NCBI GenBank assembly: GCA_913009895.1
Contig: CAJVXY010000004.1
Location: 1-64,000, forward strand
Source: an uncultured Acidiferrobacteraceae bacterium
Lineage (GTDB): Bacteria; Pseudomonadota; Gammaproteobacteria; Acidiferrobacterales; SZUA-150
Reading direction: 5' to 3'
Length of the DNA: 64,000 nt
Of this stretch, positions 1 to 9,087 are shown piece after piece; positions within the stretch are counted from its first letter, which is position 1; each line of letters opens with the position of its first letter. The position numbers and the translations under genes were made by a program. Below the pieces are notes generated by a model. That model searched no databases and was not told the origin of the DNA. It saw only the letters and a list, made by a program, of their open reading frames with translations.

Positions 1-158
1 TCGGGGTGGAGAAACACCGGAAAATCCTTACCCACGGGTTTGTAACCCAGGTCGATCATTTCCTGGGGAGTCGCGCCTACGACCACGTAGTCACGATCCT
101 TGATCTCAAGGCCCAGTAACTTGTCACGGACGGCACCACCTACTAAATATACCTGCAT
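1..158 (-). CDS. cca: CCA tRNA nucleotidyltransferase, N-terminal part
   Basis: Only the first 52 codons are inside the window; the gene continues beyond base 1. The protein starts [16 protein letters not shown] and then carries DRD, which match the GGxVRDxLLG and DxD metal-binding motifs of the class II nucleotidyltransferase fold. The enzyme adds or repairs the 3' CCA end of tRNA in the cytoplasm. The ATG is at 158-156. It is divergent from the lipoprotein peptidase gene at 205, with 46 bp between them. Poly(A) polymerase PcnB shares the fold, but the close fit of the start to bacterial Cca makes Cca the better call. Confidence 0.9.
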   Translation of the reverse strand, partial: MQVYLVGGAVRDKLLGLEIKDRDYVVVGATPQEMIDLGYKPVGKDFPVFLHP

Positions 159-204
159 CGCGCTATCCTAAAGGGCCAACCACCTCAGGCCAAGCTTTAG
201 TTTT

Positions 205-1278
205 ATGAGACCAATCAAACCAATGAAACTGGTTACCGGGATTTTTTTGACAATTATCCTGTTGCTCATAAGCGCCTGCAGCAACCTGGGTTATTACGCA
301 CAGTCTGCCTCTGGCCAGCTTGATGTCATCAACCGAACTGTGTCCATCCAGTCCTTGCTCGACCAGCCAGATACCGACCCGGTTTTAAAAACTCGCCTGC
401 AACTGGTATTGCAAATTCGTGATTTCGCCAGTAACAAACTGGGACTGCCCGACAATGACAGTTACCGTAGTTACGCCGACCTGGAACGCCCCTATGCCAT
501 CTGGAATGTATTTGCCGCCCCACCACTCTCCCTTGAATCCACGCGCTGGTGTTTCCCTTTTGCCGGTTGCGTTAGCTATAAAGGTTATTTTAATGAACAG
601 GACGCCAAAGATTTTGCTGCCGAGTTGAAAAAACAGGGCCAGGATGTTTACGTGGCTGGCATCAGTGCCTATTCAACCCTGGGCTGGTTCGACGATCCCA
701 TGTTGAACACGATTATTAATCGCTATGATCCGGAATTGGCCGGTCTTATTTTTCATGAGCTGGCCCACCAGCAGGTTTATGTCCAGGATGATACCGAATT
801 TAATGAATCATTTGCCATGACAGTTGAGCTTGCGGGGACAAAAGTCTGGCTCGATAGTATCAATCCAGACAAATTTAAGAGTAATAAAACCTACCAGGAT
901 TTTGTTACGCGCAAAAAAAGGCGTATCCAGTTTGTCGAGCTGGTCATGGAGACCAGGGAAAAACTGGCCGTGGTTTACCAGGCCGATAATGATGATAATG
1001 AAAAATTAATTCAAAAAGCGGCGGTAATAAAAACACTGCGAAAACAATACGCGACTATCCGCAAACAATGGCAGGGTTATCCAGGTTATGACAAATGGTT
1101 TAATACCGAGATAAACAATGCCAAGCTGGGTTCAATTGGCACTTATCATCGATTTGTACCGGCGTTTAAAAAATTATTGGCTAAAGAAAAAACGTTTGAA
1201 AATTTTTATCTGGCTGTTACTGAACTATCCAGGCTTGAAAAAGCGGAGCGGCACACGGCCCTTGAAAACCTGAAATAA
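205..1278 (+). CDS. Predicted lipoprotein zinc aminopeptidase (Aminopep/COG4324 family)
   Basis: A 357-residue protein with a hydrophobic N-terminus and the lipobox LISAC, so it is probably a lipoprotein exported and acylated at that Cys. The central HELAHQQVY contains an HExxH zinc site, and the following NESFA segment supplies a candidate third ligand (Glu). This pattern and length fit the proteobacterial 'predicted aminopeptidase' family (COG4324, formerly DUF2265). The substrate is not known. A second possible start is the Met at residue 7 (base 223); no clear ribosome binding site distinguishes them. It is transcribed alone, followed by a large inverted repeat. Confidence 0.8.
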   Translation: MRPIKPMKLVTGIFLTIILLLISACSNLGYYAQSASGQLDVINRTVSIQSLLDQPDTDPVLKTRLQLVLQIRDFASNKLGLPDNDSYRSYADLERPYAIWNVFAAPPLSLESTRWCFPFAGCVSYKGYFNEQDAKDFAAELKKQGQDVYVAGISAYSTLGWFDDPMLNTIINRYDPELAGLIFHELAHQQVYVQDDTEFNESFAMTVELAGTKVWLDSINPDKFKSNKTYQDFVTRKKRRIQFVELVMETREKLAVVYQADNDDNEKLIQKAAVIKTLRKQYATIRKQWQGYPGYDKWFNTEINNAKLGSIGTYHRFVPAFKKLLAKEKTFENFYLAVTELSRLEKAERHTALENLK

Positions 1279-1313
1279 ACAACCCCGCCGCAAGCGGACG
1301 ATGTATTCCTGAT

Positions 1314-1406
1314 TGTAGGTTGGTGCTGAGGCACGAAGCCCAACAACTGAATCATGAAACTCCGCCAATAATAATGTTGGGCTTCGTGCCTCAGCACCAA
1401 CCTACA
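1314..1406. repeat. Perfect 32-bp inverted repeat (palindromic intergenic element)
   Basis: Bases 1314-1345 and 1375-1406 are exact reverse complements (32 of 32), separated by 29 bp. The arm begins TGTAGGTTGGTGCTGAGGCA. The same family (GTAGGTTGG, CTGAGG, ACGAAG, CCAAC) occurs at 50104-50136, so this is a dispersed genomic repeat and not just a terminator. An 11-bp direct repeat CGCCGCAAGCG flanks it at 1286-1296 and 1415-1425, as a target duplication or ancestral hairpin might. It sits between convergent genes and could also stop transcription. Confidence 0.85.
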
Positions 1407-1487
1407 GACCACTACGCCGCAAGCGATGGGGAAGTTACCCTGGAGAGATTAATTAAAGAAAAATTAATTAGATAATATATAAATCAC

Positions 1488-2462
1488 CTATCCGGATCGC
1501 CGCGCCCTGCTTCTGAATAAGGATAACTTCTCATGCTTATCATGGGTTAGATAGGCTGGCACAATCTCTTCCATATATTTTGGTTCAATACCGAACCAGG
1601 CAGGCATGGCGGCATCACAAACACTATCGACCTGTAGCGAATTATAATTATCAATTGAAAAGGGTTTATTCCAGGCGAACTCAAGCACAGCGGCCTGTAA
1701 CCACGACAGCCTGTTATTCAGGCCAATAATCCTGGTCTGCAATCCCATCTGGTCATTAATAAACTCAAGAATTTCAATTAACTGATATGCCCTGGGTCCA
1801 CACAGGTTATAACGTTTACCGTAGGCAACTGGGTTACCAATGCACTTTAGAATAATGCTGGTGACGTCTTCAACATAAATCGGTTGCAGGCGTGACCCGG
1901 AACAGGCAAGCGGGAAAAAGCCGGGCATTAACTTGAGTAAACTTGCGAATCGATTGATAAAACTGTCATGGGGGCCAAATATCACCGAAGGACGAAAACT
2001 GGTCACCGCCAGACTATCAGGGGCATGGGTATTGGCACTTTTGTGCACCAGGTTTTCGGCCTTGCCCTTGGTGCGCAAGTAATGGCTCGGGCCATTTTCT
2101 GATGCCGACAAGGCGCTCATATGCAATAGATGCCGGATGCCTGTTTCCCGGCAGGCCTGGACAACCAGTTCAGCCAGCTCAACATGGGCCCGTTTAAAAC
2201 CTTTACCATTATGGCCTGACTCGTTAAGTATCCCGACAAGATTGATCACGGCATCGCAGTCATCAAAAACGTTACGCAAAACGTTTGCACTAAACACATT
2301 TGCCTGAATAATTTTCAGGGTGGGCAAGACAAGCAAGTCACGGTGGCGCTCGCGATTGCGGGTAATCAGAACAACGTTATAACCTTCGGAGACCAGGCGG
2401 GCAGCAAGACTGTGGCCAACAAAACCGGTTCCACCAAGAATACAGATGGTTTTAATTACCAT
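1488..2462 (-). CDS. NAD(P)-binding atypical SDR, complex I NDUFA9-like
   Basis: A 324-residue Rossmann protein. The start MVIKTICILGGTGFVG has the glycine-rich nucleotide-binding loop of extended/atypical SDRs, followed by NLVGILNE and an SA...YLRTKG-type segment typical of NDUFA9-like and NAD-dependent epimerase-related proteins. I chose the ATG at 2462-2460 because it places the Rossmann loop at the N-terminus; an in-frame TTG at 2498 would add 12 unlikely residues. Members bind NAD(P)H, often have ubiquinone or complex I associations, and usually have no proven substrate. It is convergent with the peptidase gene and follows slt in the same orientation. Confidence 0.78.
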   Translation of the reverse strand: MVIKTICILGGTGFVGHSLAARLVSEGYNVVLITRNRERHRDLLVLPTLKIIQANVFSANVLRNVFDDCDAVINLVGILNESGHNGKGFKRAHVELAELVVQACRETGIRHLLHMSALSASENGPSHYLRTKGKAENLVHKSANTHAPDSLAVTSFRPSVIFGPHDSFINRFASLLKLMPGFFPLACSGSRLQPIYVEDVTSIILKCIGNPVAYGKRYNLCGPRAYQLIEILEFINDQMGLQTRIIGLNNRLSWLQAAVLEFAWNKPFSIDNYNSLQVDSVCDAAMPAWFGIEPKYMEEIVPAYLTHDKHEKLSLFRSRARRSG

Positions 2463-2659
2463 AATATATGTCGTATTGAACAGAGTACATTCGGTCAATT
2501 CTTGTTTTAACCCGTGCCAAAGTCAAGTCTGGTGCTATTTAACAAGCCAAGAAAAGTCACATAAAGCAAGAATGCCAAAATCGAAACTGGAGTTTACGTG
2601 TAACCAGGACCGTGGATACCGGTTTTCATGTGATCACTGGGCCGGATAGAAAGTAGCGC

Positions 2660-4618
2660 TTACTTAGCAGGCGTCACCGCTGGCATGCGATCAAACAGGC
2701 GGGTACGTTTTTCTCCCAACCGATACTCATAAACCGCAGTGTAACCAAGCACATTTTTTACGTAATTACGAGTTTCGTCATAGGGTATGGTGTCCACCCA
2801 GATATCGGCAGGTATAGACTGGTTCTCAGGCATCCATTTCTTGACGCGATGGGGGCCCGCATTATACGCGGCAGTGGCCAATACCTGGCTACCATTTTTC
2901 CTGTCCAGCACCGTCTTCAAATAACTGGCGCCGAGAATAAGATTATTTTCAATTTTAAGAATGGTGGCATTATTGCGAATACGCATTTTGAGTTTTCTGC
3001 CAACCTCCCGGCCCGTTTTTGGCATGAGTTGCATCAGCCCCAGGGCGCCAGCTGGCGAACGGGCATCGACAATAAAGGCGCTTTCCTGCCGCATTACGCC
3101 ATATATCCACTCGGGATCAATGCCGGTCCTGTCGGCGTTTGCTTCAACAAGATTTCGATATAAAACAGGAAAACGTAAGTCCAGATCATCCAGATGATCG
3201 GATTTATTGACAGTATAAATGGCCCGATCATACCAGCCCCACTCTCTTGCCAATACAGCTGCAACCTGAAGTTCACGATTGTTCATTTTTTTAATCATCC
3301 AGTTCCATTGACGACGGGCATCGACAATCTTGCCAAGATAATAAAGTTCTTTCGCAGCCTTGATGTCAGGCCTGGCATTCATCGCCTGGGCCTCATCACG
3401 TGCAGCCTCGATACTCTGGTGTTGCATGGCATAATCGAGATCCAGCCTGTCAGCCGCCAGGAATCCATAATAACTGCGCACCTTGGACAAGCTGGCGTAA
3501 ATTGGCTGGGCCTGTTGCCAGCGCCCGGACTCTTCTTCGACTCTTGCCAGCCAGTATCGCCACTGGTTTTCTTTTTTTAGCCGGTCAGGCAAGGCGGATA
3601 AATAAAAGCGGGCAGTATCCCACTCTCCGGCTCTTAACGCCGCATTAATTCGCCACACCCTGAGCTTGTCGTCGCCGGGCGCGGCGGGCACTTTGTCTAA
3701 CCAGTCCAGTGCCACGGGTAATTGCCATTGCGCTGCCAATATGCCAAGCATCCGGTAGACATAATTATCGTCTTCCGGGAAAAAATGAAATCGTTTGCTG
3801 AGCAATTGCCACTGTTCCATTGCCGCTTCCGGATCACGATAAGCAAGCCTGACAACCCCGTGTTTGATTATGGTTCGGGCAACCGGCGTATCAACCTTAT
3901 AATTCACTCTTCTTAATTCTCGCTGTGGATTCCAGTGGACTGCCTCCCAGCGACGTGCCCAGACCCTTTCTCTCCTGGGCAATAATTTCGCCAAAGACCT
4001 GGCCAGACTGATGCTGCGTTTATCCATGGCCAGTTTAATGCGCGCCCAAATCAAATCATCAGTCATGTGGCCTGCGCTTTGCCATGCCTTGAATACGGAG
4101 TTGCAGGCACTTGGCAGGCGCCTGCCGGTTAGCCAAAGTTCTTCTACCTCGGACATGAGTGATGCTTGCTCATAGCTGTTTTTGATTAAATATTTAAGCC
4201 GATAACACTTGAGTTTTTTATCACGAATACTGTCATCGTAAACTGCAATAAACGTATCCCATTTTTTCCTGTTTGCCAGGTAGTGCAGCCATTTTTTCTG
4301 TAGTTTGATTGACAGTGGCGTATGTTTGTTATCATCAATAAATTGCTGCAACACGACATCCGGCGTGATGGCGATACGCTTGCTTAAATATGAATAAACC
4401 AGGTAATTTTTTAATATATAGTCGTCCAGCTCACGCAAGATAATGTGATACTTTGCGTACCGGCGATTTTTTAATGCCTGCTCGGCCTTGCGAAAATTTG
4501 CCCGATCAACTTCTTGTGGATCAAGAAATAGTTCATCGGCAAATACGCTGGCACTGGCCCCAAGCAACAAGATTGTGCTGGCCATGAGAACCAAGAGACG
4601 GAGATACTGTCTATACAT
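2660..4618 (-). CDS. slt: Soluble lytic murein transglycosylase
   Basis: A 652-residue exported protein with a signal peptide ending near SVFA-DE. The long alpha-helical N-terminal part matches the superhelical 'doughnut' U and L domains of Slt70, and the C-terminal catalytic SLT domain begins near residue 499. The catalytic Glu is E512 in VMRQESAF, followed by GALGLMQLMP and AAYNAG, all hallmarks of family 1 lytic transglycosylases. It cleaves peptidoglycan to 1,6-anhydro-muropeptides in the periplasm. Length equals that of E. coli Slt70. It is divergent from the aldehyde dehydrogenase gene. Confidence 0.93.
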   Translation of the reverse strand: MYRQYLRLLVLMASTILLLGASASVFADELFLDPQEVDRANFRKAEQALKNRRYAKYHIILRELDDYILKNYLVYSYLSKRIAITPDVVLQQFIDDNKHTPLSIKLQKKWLHYLANRKKWDTFIAVYDDSIRDKKLKCYRLKYLIKNSYEQASLMSEVEELWLTGRRLPSACNSVFKAWQSAGHMTDDLIWARIKLAMDKRSISLARSLAKLLPRRERVWARRWEAVHWNPQRELRRVNYKVDTPVARTIIKHGVVRLAYRDPEAAMEQWQLLSKRFHFFPEDDNYVYRMLGILAAQWQLPVALDWLDKVPAAPGDDKLRVWRINAALRAGEWDTARFYLSALPDRLKKENQWRYWLARVEEESGRWQQAQPIYASLSKVRSYYGFLAADRLDLDYAMQHQSIEAARDEAQAMNARPDIKAAKELYYLGKIVDARRQWNWMIKKMNNRELQVAAVLAREWGWYDRAIYTVNKSDHLDDLDLRFPVLYRNLVEANADRTGIDPEWIYGVMRQESAFIVDARSPAGALGLMQLMPKTGREVGRKLKMRIRNNATILKIENNLILGASYLKTVLDRKNGSQVLATAAYNAGPHRVKKWMPENQSIPADIWVDTIPYDETRNYVKNVLGYTAVYEYRLGEKRTRLFDRMPAVTPAK

Positions 4619-4678
4619 AATAATAGAGTATAGTAAGTTAAAGCCTGATTACATAACCAAAATACAAGGAGCCGACGG

Positions 4679-6043
4679 ATGGCCATGGAGACCCTAAACC
4701 CTGCAAATGGTGAGTTAGTCGCTACATTTGACTATTGGGATGAGAGAAAAATTGATGCAGTGCTGGACCAGGTAAAACAGGCCAGCGAATCATGGCAGTC
4801 CATCTCGTTACCAGATAGAGCCAAATTTCTTTTGGCGGCGGCTAAAGAATTACGAAAAAACAAACGGGAATACGCTGATCTAATCACGCTTGAGATGGGC
4901 AAACCCACCACCGAGGCAAAAGGTGAAATAGAAAAATGCGCTGCCGTTTGTGACTATTACGCAGAAAACGGGGCAACTTTCCTGGCGGATGAAATCATTG
5001 AATCCGATGCCGGTAAATCCATGGTCGCACACATCCCTGTTGGTACTGTGTTGGCGGTTATGCCCTGGAATTACCCCTTTTGGCAGGTTTTAAGATTTGC
5101 CGCACCCAGTTTAATGGCGGGGAATACCTGTTTATTAAAACATGCCTCCAACGTGCCCCAATGCGCCCAGGCAATTGAAAATGTATTTAAGCGCGCCGGT
5201 TTTCCCGATAATGTTTTTCGCAGTCTCATGATTTCTGCTGGTCAAACCGCAGCGGTCATTGCCGATGACCGGGTCAACGCGGTGACCTTAACAGGCAGCG
5301 AACCCGCTGGTCGTAAAGTAGCAGGCACGGCCGGTGCCAATCTAAAAAAATCAGTGCTTGAACTAGGTGGTTCCGATGCTTTTGTGGTGCTGGAGGATGC
5401 CGATCTTGACCTGGCATCAACCGTGGCAGTGCAGTCACGTTTTCTTAATGCTGGCCAGAGTTGTATAGCAGCAAAACGATTTATACTTGTAGAAGAAATT
5501 GTCGATGATTTTTTAGCGGCTTTTAAAGTAAAAGCATCAAAACTCATCGTCGGCGACCCAACAAAGGGGGAAACCCAGATCGGGCCCATGGCGCGGCTTG
5601 ACCTGCGTGATGAATTACACCAGCAAGTCACGGACTCCATCAAGGCCGGGGCTACTGCGTTGTTGGGTTGCAAACCAGCCGATCGGCCCGGTGCGTATTA
5701 TGAGCCGTCAATTCTCGATCATGTTAAACCAGGCATACGTGCCTATGAAGAAGAATTATTCGGGCCGGTGGCTATTGTTATTCATGCCAGGGATGAAGCC
5801 GATGCATTACGCATCGCCAACGATCATCGTTATGGTTTGGGTGGCACGGTATTCACAAAAGATGCCAAACGGGGCGAAGCCTTTGCCCGCAAGATGCAGT
5901 CCGGGGCAACCTTTGTCAATGGATTGGTAAAAAGCGATCCCAGGCTTCCCTTTGGTGGTGTTAAGGCATCAGGTTATGGCCGGGAACTTTCTCGCCTTGG
6001 AATATTAGAGTTTGTCAACGCCAAGACAATCTGGATTAAATGA
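4679..6043 (+). CDS. NAD(P)-dependent succinate-semialdehyde dehydrogenase-like aldehyde dehydrogenase
   Basis: A 454-residue ALDH-superfamily enzyme. Visible motifs are MPWNYPFWQ, LTGSEPAG, the general base E228 in VLELGGSD and the catalytic C262 in NAGQSCIAAKRF. The short length and the GQSCIAAKRF sequence fit the Sad/YneI-type succinate-semialdehyde dehydrogenases that feed succinate from GABA-type metabolism into the TCA cycle. The exact aldehyde cannot be proven. The start is ATG 4679, preceded by AAGGAG at 4666-4671 with 7-nt spacing; a second ATG two codons on is less well placed. It stands alone between divergent slt and a convergent methyltransferase gene. Confidence 0.87.
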   Translation: MAMETLNPANGELVATFDYWDERKIDAVLDQVKQASESWQSISLPDRAKFLLAAAKELRKNKREYADLITLEMGKPTTEAKGEIEKCAAVCDYYAENGATFLADEIIESDAGKSMVAHIPVGTVLAVMPWNYPFWQVLRFAAPSLMAGNTCLLKHASNVPQCAQAIENVFKRAGFPDNVFRSLMISAGQTAAVIADDRVNAVTLTGSEPAGRKVAGTAGANLKKSVLELGGSDAFVVLEDADLDLASTVAVQSRFLNAGQSCIAAKRFILVEEIVDDFLAAFKVKASKLIVGDPTKGETQIGPMARLDLRDELHQQVTDSIKAGATALLGCKPADRPGAYYEPSILDHVKPGIRAYEEELFGPVAIVIHARDEADALRIANDHRYGLGGTVFTKDAKRGEAFARKMQSGATFVNGLVKSDPRLPFGGVKASGYGRELSRLGILEFVNAKTIWIK

Positions 6044-6059
6044 TATTTGTTTTATGGCT

Positions 6060-6707
6060 CTAGGTGCGAATCCCTTCAATTAATAAGTAAGTATCATCTT
6101 TCAGGAAAGTAGTATTTGTAACCTGCAAGTTTGAGGATTGTTCAAGATAGCGAAGCGTATTCCTGTCAAATCTTGCGCCATATACTTTTTCAACAAATGG
6201 CGCAAACAATTCCTGTATTTTCCTTATTTTTTCATTTTTTGAATAGACAATTTCTAAAAGTCGAAAGCGCCCGCCTTTCTTTAGCACTCTGCCGAATTGC
6301 TCAATAGCAAGTTTTTGTATTTCATCCGGCATTACGCAACACATAAAGGTTGAAAAAATCCAGTCGAATTGGTTTGAATCTATTGACTGCATTATAGTTG
6401 CGTCTTCATGTACCAGGCTTACATTGCACCTGACCTTTGTTTTTCTCTTTTCGGCCTTGCTTAACATTTTCCTGCTCAACTCGATTCCCACCAACTCTAC
6501 ATCGTCATGATAGAACTCCAGGTTCCTCCCGGTGCCAACGCCAGCTTCCAGTATTTTTCCTCTTAAATCCCCAATTAACGTTGGTCGCCATTTCCTGTAT
6601 ATCCGCTCCCACGGATAATCCAGAAAATCATAGAAAGTTGCCGTTATATTATATTTTTCCTGCAAGAAAAAATTCTTTTCGTTCGAGTTCATATTAAGCA
6701 TCCTCAT
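6060..6707 (-). CDS. Class I SAM-dependent methyltransferase
   Basis: A 215-residue protein with the SAM-binding motif I ILEAGVGTGRNLEFY, an acidic post-I region (VELVGIELS) and a late motif containing GGRFRLLEIV. This resembles UbiE/phospholipid-type small methyltransferases, but the substrate cannot be read from sequence. The start is ATG 6707, with GGAGG at 6719-6715 and 7-nt spacing. It is divergent from the copper-related genes starting at 6910; the shared 200-bp intergenic region holds repeated TGTAAC motifs. Confidence 0.8.
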   Translation of the reverse strand: MRMLNMNSNEKNFFLQEKYNITATFYDFLDYPWERIYRKWRPTLIGDLRGKILEAGVGTGRNLEFYHDDVELVGIELSRKMLSKAEKRKTKVRCNVSLVHEDATIMQSIDSNQFDWIFSTFMCCVMPDEIQKLAIEQFGRVLKKGGRFRLLEIVYSKNEKIRKIQELFAPFVEKVYGARFDRNTLRYLEQSSNLQVTNTTFLKDDTYLLIEGIRT

Positions 6708-6756
6708 TTAACTACCTCCATATTAGCGCTCCATCTCCTGCAAATCAGCGTCACTT

Positions 6757-6833
6757 TGTAACGTAATGTAACAACACCACGGCCAGATATAGTGCGTTAC
6801 AAAAAACCCGTTTACAGACACTCGCCAGTTACA
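6757..6833. promoter_or_regulatory. Cluster of TGTAAC/GTTACA motifs, putative operator array
   Basis: In 77 bp there are two TGTAAC (6757-6762 and 6767-6772, one helical turn apart) and two GTTACA (6796-6801 and 6828-6833), plus a near match GTTTACA at 6810-6816. Inverted and direct spaced hexamers like this suggest a dimeric regulator, such as a two-component response regulator. It lies between a methyltransferase gene and the copper oxidase locus. The binding protein is unknown; this is inference from repetition alone. Confidence 0.4.
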
Positions 6834-6909
6834 AGTAGATGTTTAAATAAGCCCCGTAAGAATGATTTAATTTATTTAACTTAATTTTTTAAACAACAGG
6901 AGAACTACC

Positions 6910-7224
6910 ATGAACAAAAAAATACTATCTACTTACCTGGTTGGCGCGGTTGCAGGATTAGGACTGGCCATGGGCTCAGTGGCCTTTGCCCAAAATATGG
7001 GAAACAGCAATAACCACACCATGGGACAATCAGTCAATATGGGGACTCATGGCAGCAATACTATGGGGCATACAAACCAGGCTGGTATGAATGGACAAGT
7101 CATGCAGAATGCTATGCATAAACAGACGGCAAAAATGGTCTCTCGTGGCAACATGCATAGCGGCACAGCAACGCCTCATACCTATGTTGACGATCAGACA
7201 TCAGATTATGATGAAACCTTGTAA
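6910..7224 (+). CDS. Exported Met/His-rich small protein, putative copper binding
   Basis: A 104-residue protein with a signal peptide (MNKKILSTYLVGAVAGLGLA, cleavage near AFA-QN). The mature part is rich in Met, His, Asn and Gly (repeats like NTMGH, HTMGQ, GNMHSG) and has no Cys, a composition seen in periplasmic Cu(I)/Ag(I)-binding proteins. No defined family was recognised. AGGAG lies 7 nt before the ATG. It is followed at 25 bp by a small membrane protein gene and then by a CueO-like oxidase, suggesting one copper-tolerance transcription unit. Confidence 0.65.
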   Translation: MNKKILSTYLVGAVAGLGLAMGSVAFAQNMGNSNNHTMGQSVNMGTHGSNTMGHTNQAGMNGQVMQNAMHKQTAKMVSRGNMHSGTATPHTYVDDQTSDYDETL

Positions 7225-7249
7225 TTTATAACTGCTAAAGGAGAATATT

Positions 7250-7372
7250 ATGGGTACTGGAATGGGATTTGGAATGGGTTTTTTCTGGTTAGTGCCAGTT
7301 TTAGTAATAGGCTTACTGGCCTGGTTCTTGTTATCCTTGTCCAGGGATAATTCCAGGAAACAGCAAAAGTAA
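7250..7372 (+). CDS. 40-residue single-span membrane protein
   Basis: A short ORF, MGTGMGFGMGFFWLVPVLVI and on, with one hydrophobic span (about residues 10-30) and a charged C-terminus ending SRDNSRKQQK. It has a good ribosome site, AAAGGAGA, about 6 nt before the ATG, and sits between the Met/His-rich protein gene and the multicopper oxidase gene. The GMGFGMG start gives Met residues near the membrane face. The family was not recognised; coding is supported by the ribosome site, the clean hydrophobic segment and position. Confidence 0.6.
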   Translation: MGTGMGFGMGFFWLVPVLVIGLLAWFLLSLSRDNSRKQQK

Positions 7373-7443
7373 TTTTTCATGTCTGGCATAAAGGACAAGT
7401 AACTATTTTTAACTAGATGAAATACTAACAACAGGAATCCGAT

Positions 7444-8997
7444 ATGAAACGACGTGAATTTTTAATAGGTGGCCTGGGTGTCACTGCCGGTGTTGCGGCA
7501 GTGTCCTCTGCCACTTTTGCCATGGGTCGCATGATGGGTGGTTCGGGTAGTTCAGGCGGGATGATGGGCTCTGGTGGTTATTACCAGCCAACATTCGCCC
7601 GCCAGGATTTTGCCCTGCCCGCCCTTGATGAAGGCGTAACAGTTAATGGCAAACAGGTATTTAAACTAAACCTGCAATCGGGTGAAAGTCGTTTACTACC
7701 CAAAGCAACCACGCCAACCATTGGCATTAATCAGAACTTCCTGGCACCGGTACTGCGTTTTAAAAAGAATCAAACGGTGAGAATGGAAGTTACTAATAAA
7801 CTAAACGAAACCGCGGCATTGCACTGGCACGGCATGATTCTGCCCGCCACCCAGGATGGTGGTCCCCACCAGGCAATCAAACCTGGTAACACCTGGGTAG
7901 CGCAGTGGAAAGTCATTAACGAACCTGCGACCTATTTTTATCACTCCCATACCCATAACCATACTGCCGAGCAAGTGTGGCGTGGTTTGGGTGGGCAAAT
8001 GCAGATTGTCGATGAAGACCGTGATCAACAGCTTGGCATTCCCCACCAATACGGCGTGGATGACTTTCCGGTGATTCTTACTGACCGGGCCTTTGAGGAG
8101 TCTGGCCATTTTTATTACAGCAATACCCGCATGCAAAAAATGCAGGGTATGCACGGCAATGTCATCCTGGTAAACGGCGCGGCCAATTCGGTATTAAAAC
8201 CAAAGAAGTCGCTAATACGTTTAAGATTGCATAACGCATCCAATGCCCGTTTTTATGATTTACATTTTTCTGATAACCGGCCATTCCAGTTAATTGCGAC
8301 CGATGGTGGTTTACTGGAGCAAGCCCAGACATTAACCAGCATCCGGCTGACGCCCGCCGATCGTGCCGATATTATTGTTGATGTGTCTGACGGTAAAACC
8401 CTGTCACTGCGTAATAAAAAAGGTTACAGCAACCTGAATACTGGCATGATGATGATGGGTGGCGACAGCAGCCTGGATGCTAACTTCGATGTGTTTCATA
8501 TTGATGCCAGCAAGGCCAATAAAGTTAAATCGTTTAAAACTGGCCAGCTAGCGACATTACCAAAGTGGTTTAAATCTGACTTATCAAAAGTCGATATCGC
8601 CACCACTCGAAAATTAAATCTGGATATGCAAATGGGCCCGTCAATGATGTTTGGTTCCGGTGGATTTTTTATTAACAACAAGGCCTATGATCTAAACGTG
8701 ATCAACGAAGTGGCCAAAGCCAATACATTTGAAATATGGGAATTTCATAACCCGTCAATCACACACCATCCGATACATGTGCATAATACCCAGTTTCGGA
8801 TTCTCGACCGCAATGGTCGTCCACCTAACAGTTGGGAACGTGGCCTGAAAGACACGGTAATAGTGCATGCCGACGAGATGGTAAGAATCCTGATGCCAAC
8901 CGGACCGTACAAAGACGCAAAAATGCCATACATGTACCACTGTCATGTACTGGAACACGAAGACGCAGGCATGATGGGGCAGTTTACGGTGACGTAA
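7444..8997 (+). CDS. CueO-like multicopper oxidase, Tat-exported
   Basis: A 517-residue three-cupredoxin oxidase. MKRREFLIGG is a twin-arginine signal. Copper ligand motifs are complete: HWHG (H127, H129), YHSHTHNH (H167, H169), HHPIHVH for the T1/T3 sites, and YHCHVLEHEDAGMM, with the T1 Cys and axial Met. CueO-type enzymes oxidise Cu(I) to less toxic Cu(II) in the periplasm. A Met-rich stretch GMMMMGG may act as a substrate copper site, as in CueO. The start has AGGAATCC upstream. It is the last gene of the small copper locus and is followed by a strong terminator. Confidence 0.9.
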   Translation: MKRREFLIGGLGVTAGVAAVSSATFAMGRMMGGSGSSGGMMGSGGYYQPTFARQDFALPALDEGVTVNGKQVFKLNLQSGESRLLPKATTPTIGINQNFLAPVLRFKKNQTVRMEVTNKLNETAALHWHGMILPATQDGGPHQAIKPGNTWVAQWKVINEPATYFYHSHTHNHTAEQVWRGLGGQMQIVDEDRDQQLGIPHQYGVDDFPVILTDRAFEESGHFYYSNTRMQKMQGMHGNVILVNGAANSVLKPKKSLIRLRLHNASNARFYDLHFSDNRPFQLIATDGGLLEQAQTLTSIRLTPADRADIIVDVSDGKTLSLRNKKGYSNLNTGMMMMGGDSSLDANFDVFHIDASKANKVKSFKTGQLATLPKWFKSDLSKVDIATTRKLNLDMQMGPSMMFGSGGFFINNKAYDLNVINEVAKANTFEIWEFHNPSITHHPIHVHNTQFRILDRNGRPPNSWERGLKDTVIVHADEMVRILMPTGPYKDAKMPYMYHCHVLEHEDAGMMGQFTVT

Positions 8998-9011
8998 CGG
9001 GCTTAAACAAA

Positions 9012-9040
9012 AAAATGGCCGTCAGAGTGACGGCCATTTT
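9012..9040 (+). terminator. Rho-independent terminator, probably bidirectional
   Basis: A perfect 13-bp stem, AAAATGGCCGTCA with its complement, around a GAG loop. It is A-rich on the left and T-rich on the right, so it can work for the oxidase gene on the plus strand and for the convergent beta-barrel gene on the minus strand. Confidence 0.88.
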
Positions 9041-9087
9041 ACTATTGCTTGAAATGTGACTTTATAAATCCAGACTAAAAAAATTTA

